From the NCBI GenBank assembly GCA_030673845.1, contig JAUTCQ010000006.1, positions 62,001-126,000 of the forward strand: DNA of 64,000 nucleotides, written 5' to 3'. Positions 59,539-64,000 of the stretch are shown here, in pieces. Every line of letters starts with the position of its first letter. The stretch's first letter is position 1. Both the position numbers and the translations under genes were made by a program. Below the pieces are notes generated by a model, which had not been told where the DNA came from, ran no database searches, and saw only the letters and a list, made by a program, of their open reading frames with translations. The DNA is from Verrucomicrobiota bacterium JB022 (lineage in GTDB: Bacteria > Verrucomicrobiota > Verrucomicrobiia > Opitutales > Oceanipulchritudinaceae).

Positions 59539-60603
59539 ATGCTGACCGAAAACCAAGTCCGCGAAGCCCTCAAGCAGGTCAAATACCCCGGTTTCAGCCG
59601 CGACATCATCTCCTTCGGCCTCATCCAGAGCCTCGAAGTGCACGGTGACCATGTCCACGTAAACCTGGCGGTGACAACGTCTGACCCGAAGGTGCCGAAA
59701 ACCCTGAAGGACAATGTGGAGCAGGTGCTTGGCGCCTTGCCCGGTATGCGCGCGGTTCATTGCCACGTGGCCGTGACGGCGCCCAAGGGCAGCACCGGCA
59801 CCGTGGGCGGCGAAAAGCAGGAAGGCCCGCTGAAGAACGTGAAGAAGGTCATCGCGGTGGCCAGCGGCAAGGGCGGCGTGGGCAAGAGCACCGTGGCGGT
59901 CAACCTCGCCTGTGCGCTGGAGCAAGTGCTGAGCGAGGCCAATGGCACCAGCCGCGTGGGCCTGCTCGACTGCGATATTTACGGCCCCTCCGTGCCGCTG
60001 ATGATGGGCGTAGGCCAGCGCCCGGAGATCCAGAACGAAAAGCTGATCCCGCCGGTCAACTTCGGCGTCAGCGTGATGTCGATGGCCTTGCTGGTCGACG
60101 ACAACGCGCCGGTGGTGTGGCGCGGCCCGATGGTCAACCAGGCCATCCAGCAGTTTGCGCAACACGTGGAGTGGGGCGACCTCGATGTGCTGGTGGTCGA
60201 CTTGCCGCCGGGTACGGGCGACGCGCAGCTCTCGCTGGTGCAGATCTTCCCGGTCGACGGTGCGGTGATCGTCACGACCCCACAGCGCGCGGCGGTCGAA
60301 GTCACCTGCCGGGGCGCGCGGATGTTCGAGAAGGTCAACGTGCCGCTGCTTGGGGTGGTGGAAAACATGGCCTACCTCGAAACGCCCGCCGGTCGTCAGG
60401 CGATCTTTGGCGAAGGCGGGGGCAAGCTGGCCGCCGCCGCGCTCGAGACCGACGTGCTCGGCCAGGTGCCGCTCGAACAGGCAGTGCGCGAGGGGGGCGA
60501 CCACGGGATCCCGCTTACGGTTTCGCAACCGGACTCGCCGACCGCCCAAACCTTCCAGACCATCGCCCGTGCCGTCTGGAAAAACTTGAACGCGCAGGCC
60601 TGA
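59539..60603 (+). CDS. Mrp/ApbC (NBP35 family) P-loop ATPase, iron-sulfur carrier type
   Basis: 354 residues. N-terminal MIP18/DUF59 domain (about 1-80), then the deviant Walker A 'SGKGGVGKST' (109-118), 'LLDCDIYGPSVPLMMG', 'VDLPPGTGDAQLSLVQ', and 'VVENMAYLETPAGRQAIFG'. In most Mrp/ApbC proteins a CxxC that holds the cluster stands in that last segment; here it is absent ('YLETPAGR'). The ATPase is therefore likely retained but cluster binding doubtful. It sits alone, divergent from the TolB-like gene. Confidence 0.88.
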   Translation: MLTENQVREALKQVKYPGFSRDIISFGLIQSLEVHGDHVHVNLAVTTSDPKVPKTLKDNVEQVLGALPGMRAVHCHVAVTAPKGSTGTVGGEKQEGPLKNVKKVIAVASGKGGVGKSTVAVNLACALEQVLSEANGTSRVGLLDCDIYGPSVPLMMGVGQRPEIQNEKLIPPVNFGVSVMSMALLVDDNAPVVWRGPMVNQAIQQFAQHVEWGDLDVLVVDLPPGTGDAQLSLVQIFPVDGAVIVTTPQRAAVEVTCRGARMFEKVNVPLLGVVENMAYLETPAGRQAIFGEGGGKLAAAALETDVLGQVPLEQAVREGGDHGIPLTVSQPDSPTAQTFQTIARAVWKNLNAQA

Positions 60604-60758
60604 TTTGGCGTCAAATCTTTTCTGGCCCATAAAAAGGTCGCACAAATCTTAGTGCTATCGCTTTAGGCGTGCAGGACGGGATTTTAGCTGTATATTGCCG
60701 TAGGTAAATACGAACACTGTTGATCCAGCCACGTACAGTCCTTTTCGAAAACACCCCC

Positions 60759-61013
60759 ATGACCCGATCACGCCAGACACCGGAGGATCGCCACGATTTC
60801 GTGAAGCGGTCGAGCCTGTATCAGGAGTTCTTGGCGGAACGGGAGGAAATCCTGCGCCACAAGTGGATCGAATCCGAGAAGGCGGGCAAAGACATCGGTT
60901 TTGAGCGCGCCTTGCTCGATTGGATCCGCAACCATAAGGCGGGCTGGAAAGCCTCCCGCCGCAAGCCTTCGGACGACGCAGGGGCCGACCCGCTCCCACC
61001 CGGGGACGAATAA
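60759..61013 (+). CDS. Conserved small hypothetical protein
   Basis: 84 residues from 60759. The body is charged and helical ('RSSLYQEFLAEREEILRHKW', 'DIGFERALLDWIRNHKAGW') and ends in a disordered Asp/Pro tail. The central Trp-rich helix pair looks conserved and well coded, but I do not recognise a named family. It converges on rpmG with a terminator hairpin between them. Confidence 0.55.
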   Translation: MTRSRQTPEDRHDFVKRSSLYQEFLAEREEILRHKWIESEKAGKDIGFERALLDWIRNHKAGWKASRRKPSDDAGADPLPPGDE

Positions 61014-61039
61014 GCTTAAACCAACCAAAATTTGGAAAC

Positions 61040-61066
61040 AAAAAAAGGCGAGGAGCAATCCTCGCC
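61040..61066 (-). terminator. Terminator of rpmG, possibly bidirectional
   Basis: A perfect 8-bp stem GGCGAGGA/TCCTCGCC with loop GCAA. On the minus strand a T-run follows, terminating rpmG; on the + strand only TTT follows. Confidence 0.85.
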
Positions 61067-61091
61067 TTTAAAGTATCTGCAGACCAACGCG

Positions 61092-61259
61092 TTACTTGAT
61101 TTCGCGGTGCAGCGTGTAGCGCTTCAGGGCCGGGTTGTACTTCTTCTTCTCCATACGGCCTTGCTGCTTCTTCTTGTCGCGGGAAGAGTTGTAGCGCGAG
61201 GGGCGCTTACCTTCCTTGCGGGCTTCGGTGCATTCCAAAATGATGTGTTCGCGCGGCAT
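61092..61259 (-). CDS. rpmG: 50S ribosomal protein L33, zinc-free (C-) form
   Basis: 55 residues starting 'MPREHIILECTEARKEGKR' and ending 'RYTLHREIK', the L33 terminal motif 'tlH.EiK'. A near-perfect GGAGG precedes the ATG. Only one Cys (Cys10) remains of the four that bind zinc in the C+ form, so this is the zinc-independent C- type. L33 sits at the E site of the large ribosomal subunit. It is longer between the motifs than the E. coli protein because of the 'SSRDKKKQQGRM' stretch. Confidence 0.93.
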   Translation of the reverse strand: MPREHIILECTEARKEGKRPSRYNSSRDKKKQQGRMEKKKYNPALKRYTLHREIK

Positions 61260-61434
61260 GTTTCCTCCGAAAGTTGAAAAAGTATCAAAATGCCCGGGCA
61301 CCGCACCCAAAGCAAGCCAAAATCGCTCATCTCCTGCCCTTCGCCTTTTCGTAAAGATAATCGGCTTTGCGGGGTGAACAGGATTAGGATAAAACTTAGG
61401 TCGCTCTTCGACGCAAAATCGCTGCGCCAAATGT

Positions 61435-61465
61435 AAAAATTTGCCGCTCCTTGCGACGGGGAGCG
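61435..61465 (-). terminator. Possible terminator of rsmA
   Basis: On the minus strand CGCTCC/GGAGCG is followed by GCAAATTTTT. It is about 55 bp after the rsmA stop codon; another perfect hairpin CGTCAC-ACGG-GTGACG lies at 61474-61489. Confidence 0.55.
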
Positions 61466-61520
61466 CAGCAAACCGTCACACGGGTGACGAATCGAGGGCT
61501 GAGGGAGCCGTGTCGCCCAC

Positions 61521-62381
61521 TTACGCCAGCTCGGCCAGGAGTTGCCAGGCGGGGAGGGGGATGACTTCCGGGCGGTCGGTGCTCTTGACGCCGTGGGAGG
61601 CTGCGGCGGTGGCGAGCCAGGCTTCGAGGGCGGCCTCGCCCCGCACCAGTGCGCCGATCTGTTTGCGGCGCTGGGTGAAGATCTGGCGGATGGCGTGCCG
61701 GGCGGCTTCAGTGAAATAGCGGGGCTCGGGCAGGCGTTCGAGGCCGAGCAGCACGGAGTCGACGCCGGGTACAGGGTAGAAGCACTGGCGCGAGACGGCG
61801 TGGCGGCCGAATTCGCGGTAGGCGCTCTGCAGAAAGATGGTGATCGCGCTATAGTGCTTGTGGCCGCAGGGGGCGGTGAGGCGGTCGGCGGCTTCCTTTT
61901 GCATCATCAGCACGAGGCGGGAGGGGCGGCCGGGCTGCTGCATCACTTCGTCGAGCCAGGGGCTGGTAATGGCGTAGGGCAGGTTGGCCACGATCTTGTA
62001 ATCCTGCTCGGGCTGGAGCGTGAGGTGGCCGAGCGGGAAGTCGACCGCGTCGCCTTCCTTGAGGTGGAAGGTGGGCACCGGCTCGGGGGCGTTTTCGCCC
62101 AGGGTATCGCGCAGGTGGGCGGCGAGGCGGGTGTCCAGCTCCACCGCGTGGACTTCGCAACCGGCGGCGAGCAGCGCGCGGGTGAGGGTGCCGAGCCCGG
62201 GGCCGACCTCCACGACGGTATCGCCAGCGCCAATTTGCGCCATAGCGAGGGACTTGCGCACGATGTTGCCGTCGATGAGGAAGTTCTGGCCCAGCGGCTT
62301 GCGGGGCAGGTGGCCTAGCTGTTCCAGCAGGGCGCGGGTGCGGGAGGGCGTGAGCGGCAAATCGGCGTCGAGGGACGGCAT
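61521..62381 (-). CDS. rsmA: 16S rRNA dimethyladenosine transferase (KsgA/RsmA)
   Basis: 286 residues. 'LGQNFLID' (30s) is the N-terminal family signature, 'VVEVGPGLGTLT' the SAM-binding motif I, 'NLPYAITSPW' the catalytic motif IV, and 'FYPVPGVDSVLL' the conserved later motif. It dimethylates A1518 and A1519 of 16S rRNA during late 30S assembly. It lies 55 bp downstream of the coiled-coil gene on the same strand and may share its transcript. Confidence 0.95.
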   Translation of the reverse strand: MPSLDADLPLTPSRTRALLEQLGHLPRKPLGQNFLIDGNIVRKSLAMAQIGAGDTVVEVGPGLGTLTRALLAAGCEVHAVELDTRLAAHLRDTLGENAPEPVPTFHLKEGDAVDFPLGHLTLQPEQDYKIVANLPYAITSPWLDEVMQQPGRPSRLVLMMQKEAADRLTAPCGHKHYSAITIFLQSAYREFGRHAVSRQCFYPVPGVDSVLLGLERLPEPRYFTEAARHAIRQIFTQRRKQIGALVRGEAALEAWLATAAASHGVKSTDRPEVIPLPAWQLLAELA

Positions 62382-62436
62382 TCGCTTCAGCCTTGGCGGT
62401 CGGGCTCCGGGCGCAATGGAAAAAAGCGTGTGCGCC

Positions 62437-63210
62437 TCAGGATGCGCGGACGCCTGCCTCGAAGTGGACGAGGTTGTCGAGCTGGTCCTGCAGTTCGTGG
62501 GAGGCTTCGCCGGAGAAGTATTGGCGGGCCAGATCGCGCAGGCGCTGCTCCAGGTCGCGCACGTTTTCTTCGCGCATGGCGATCTCTTCTTCGCGCTCCG
62601 TCAGGTCTTGAGCGCGGGTGGAGAGGCGATCTTCGCTCTCGCGGACAAATTCTTCGCGCTCAAGCAGCTCTTCGGGCAACACCATGCCGCCTCGCTTGTA
62701 GGCATCGCGTAGCGAGCGGTTTTCTTCCTGCAGCTTCTTGAGCTGGGCTTCGAGCAGGGCGATGGATTCGTCTTGCTCGCCGATGCGTTCCTTCAGCTCG
62801 GCCAGTTGGGCGGAGTCGGCCACCTCGGGTTCATTTTCCCCCAGTTGGCTCAGCAGCGCTTCGGTGATGGTGGCAAAGTCGAGGCTCGGGATCCACGCCA
62901 CCTTGTTGTCGGTCGCTTTCAGCTCTTCGCGGGCGGCCTTGAGCACCAGCTTTACGTCGGGCTGGCGCACGCGCAGGCGTCGGCCGAGGCTGAGGGCGTC
63001 GAGGGCCGTGCCTTGGGCTTCACCCACCACGGCGGCAATCGCTTGACCTTGTGCCGTCGAGAGGGCGCGGCTGGGGTGGGTGCAGTGGAGGCTGTTCCAG
63101 CCTTGGTCGAGGCACCACCCCTGCAGCTCGCGATGCAGTTGGGCGTTTTCCGTAACGAAAAGGATGGTGGTTACAGAAGCAGAACCCGACAGGGGAGGCG
63201 TGAAATTCAT
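62437..63210 (-). CDS. Receiver-like domain plus long coiled coil, function unknown
   Basis: 257 residues. The first 125 look like a response-regulator-type alpha/beta fold ('TTILFVTENAQLHRELQGWC', 'VKLVLKAAR' ...), but the phospho-acceptor Asp is not at the expected place, so it may be a pseudo-receiver. Residues 135-235 are a strongly predicted coiled coil ('EDRLSTRAQDLTEREEEIAM'), ending in a short tail. It may act as a scaffold. Located between rsmA and trpC. Confidence 0.65.
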   Translation of the reverse strand: MNFTPPLSGSASVTTILFVTENAQLHRELQGWCLDQGWNSLHCTHPSRALSTAQGQAIAAVVGEAQGTALDALSLGRRLRVRQPDVKLVLKAAREELKATDNKVAWIPSLDFATITEALLSQLGENEPEVADSAQLAELKERIGEQDESIALLEAQLKKLQEENRSLRDAYKRGGMVLPEELLEREEFVRESEDRLSTRAQDLTEREEEIAMREENVRDLEQRLRDLARQYFSGEASHELQDQLDNLVHFEAGVRAS

Positions 63211-63292
63211 AGCGCAGGGCAGGGGTAAACAGAAGGGCAGGAGCTGGGCGAAGGGCCCAGAGGGGTGACACAGAAAGCTCTAACGAGAACCC

Positions 63293-63337
63293 ACAAAAGG
63301 CCGCAAAAGTGTAATTCGCAACTCCTTTTACGGCCTT
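63293..63337 (-). terminator. Terminator-like hairpin after trpC
   Basis: AAGGCCG-c-AAAAG pairs with CTTTT-a-CGGCCTT (arms 63297-63309 and 63325-63337, one mismatch); on the minus strand it is followed by TTTT. It is 60 bp beyond the trpC stop codon. Confidence 0.65.
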
Positions 63338-63396
63338 AATGCGCAACTATTTAGCCTGACAGTAATATCCTGTAGCTAATCTTTGGTGGATTCAAT

Positions 63397-64000
63397 TTAG
63401 TCCACGCTATGAATATCCTCAATAAAGGCTTCCGCGTCATCGGCTTTCATCAGTGCTTCACCGACGAGCACGGCGTCGGCCCCGGTGGCGCGGGCGCGTT
63501 CGGCGTCTTCGCGCGTCCAGATGCCGCTCTCGCTGATGCGCACGATGTCGGCAGGGATCTGGGGGATCAGTAGCTCGGAAAAGGCGAGGTCGGTCACAAA
63601 ACGGCCGAGGTCGCGGTTGTTGACGCCGACGATTTTGGGGCTCATGCGCAGCGCACGCTCCAGCTCCGGCTCGCTGTGGATCTCGAAGAGGCTGTCGAGC
63701 CCTGCCGTGGTGGCGGCGTCGTAGAGGCGGCGCATCTCGTCGTCGCTGAGCGCGCGGACGATGATGAGGATGGCGCTGGCGCCGGCTTCGGCGGCTTCGA
63801 CGATCTGGATGGGGTCGACAAAGAAGTCCTTGCGCAGGGTGGGCGGGGTGTCGGGCCGGCCGGAGAGCAGGTCATTGACTTCCCAGAGGTCCTTGATGTG
63901 GCCCTGGAAGAACTTCTCGTCGGTCAAGACGGAGATGGCGTCGGTGCCGGCGTTGTAATAGAGGCGGCCTTGCTCGACGGCATCGACTTGCTCGCGGATG
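63397..64000 (-). CDS. trpC: Indole-3-glycerol-phosphate synthase (C-terminal 201 codons; cut by window edge)
   Basis: The visible part reads through the right edge. Family motifs of the TIM barrel are present: 'AISVLTDEKFFQG', 'LRKDFFVDPIQI' (with the catalytic Lys), 'AGASAILIIVRALS', 'IVGVNNRDLGRF' and 'ISESGIWTREDAE', then 'AVLVGEALMKADD'. It closes the indole ring in tryptophan synthesis. No other trp gene is visible, and a hairpin follows. Confidence 0.95.
   Translation of the reverse strand, partial: IREQVDAVEQGRLYYNAGTDAISVLTDEKFFQGHIKDLWEVNDLLSGRPDTPPTLRKDFFVDPIQIVEAAEAGASAILIIVRALSDDEMRRLYDAATTAGLDSLFEIHSEPELERALRMSPKIVGVNNRDLGRFVTDLAFSELLIPQIPADIVRISESGIWTREDAERARATGADAVLVGEALMKADDAEAFIEDIHSVD

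Noticed and set aside
60604-60758. Riboswitch before the small hypothetical gene
   Set aside because: Only a weak 4-bp stem is seen; no conserved core that I can recognise.

Overview
The window is G+C-rich bacterial chromosome that looks like a member of Verrucomicrobiota, probably the Opitutae/Opitutales side. The evidence is two PEP-CTERM proteins ending in the PEP-helix-RRR signal, a secretin-centred pilus-like cluster laid out like the Akkermansia Amuc_1098-1102 region, secreted proteins with calcium-binding thrombospondin type-3 repeats, a Bcr/CflA-MarR pair, Sel1 repeat proteins, and a LexA-like box before a DinB polymerase. The assignment is inference from gene content. No rRNA, tRNA, CRISPR array or complete insertion sequence was seen.

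Layout. 1-1.0 kb: drug-efflux gene (cut by the window edge) divergent from a MarR regulator. 1.2-2.8 kb: a PEP-CTERM protein, then a YihY/BrkB membrane protein. 2.9-5.1 kb: a three-gene YqjD/YqjE/DUF3618 envelope-stress operon. 5.3-9.7 kb: inositol-monophosphatase-like protein, hydrolase, a VapBC-type pair with a frameshifted toxin, and argA. 9.8-13.3 kb: four adjacent secreted paralogues. 13.3-18.5 kb: five-gene secretin/pilus-alignment cluster. 18.5-23.2 kb: two AT-rich accessory genes (DUF3800, and DUF262 with DUF1524), an orphan antitoxin, and a native glycoside hydrolase between them. 23.4-32.3 kb: htpG, a PqqD/degenerate-M50/cyclic-nucleotide protein, a metal exporter, rlmB, dinB, a glycosyltransferase. 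32.6-38.2 kb: a second glycosyltransferase, a thioesterase, two large Sel1 proteins. 38.3-43.7 kb: DUF1810, PPK2, an FtsB-like protein, a UDP-sugar pyrophosphorylase and a phosphoglucomutase. 43.8-49.8 kb: a small unknown protein, a second PEP-CTERM protein, tatA, and the rpoD-dnaG pair. 50.4-64 kb: TPR lipoprotein, DUF362-like protein, isolated nuoA, a PTS-IIA/diadenylate-cyclase fusion, aminotransferase, hydrolase, DJ-1 protein, TolB-like propeller, Mrp ATPase, rpmG, rsmA, a coiled-coil protein and the 3' part of trpC.

How parts fit together. The UDP-sugar pyrophosphorylase and phosphoglucomutase are neighbours and would make a nucleotide-sugar supply; glycosyltransferases and PEP-CTERM proteins imply an exopolysaccharide-rich envelope. 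The five-gene secretin cluster has an inner-membrane PilM/N-like, PilO-like and PilP-like set plus a PilQ-like secretin but no pilin or ATPase. rpoD and dnaG form the usual core pair, although DnaG has lost most of its zinc ligands.

Most unusual signals. (1) Four intergenic elements (near 32.5, 41.6, 55.1 and 58.1 kb) share one architecture but not one sequence: about three tandem 9-10 bp purine-rich words, a unique spacer, then the same words inverted. (2) The diadenylate cyclase fused to a PTS EIIA domain. (3) Two clusters of short perfect palindromes with 3-4 nt loops. (4) Degenerate versions of usually conserved metal sites in DnaG and Mrp. (5) An apparently inactive M50-like membrane protein joined to two cyclic-nucleotide domains.
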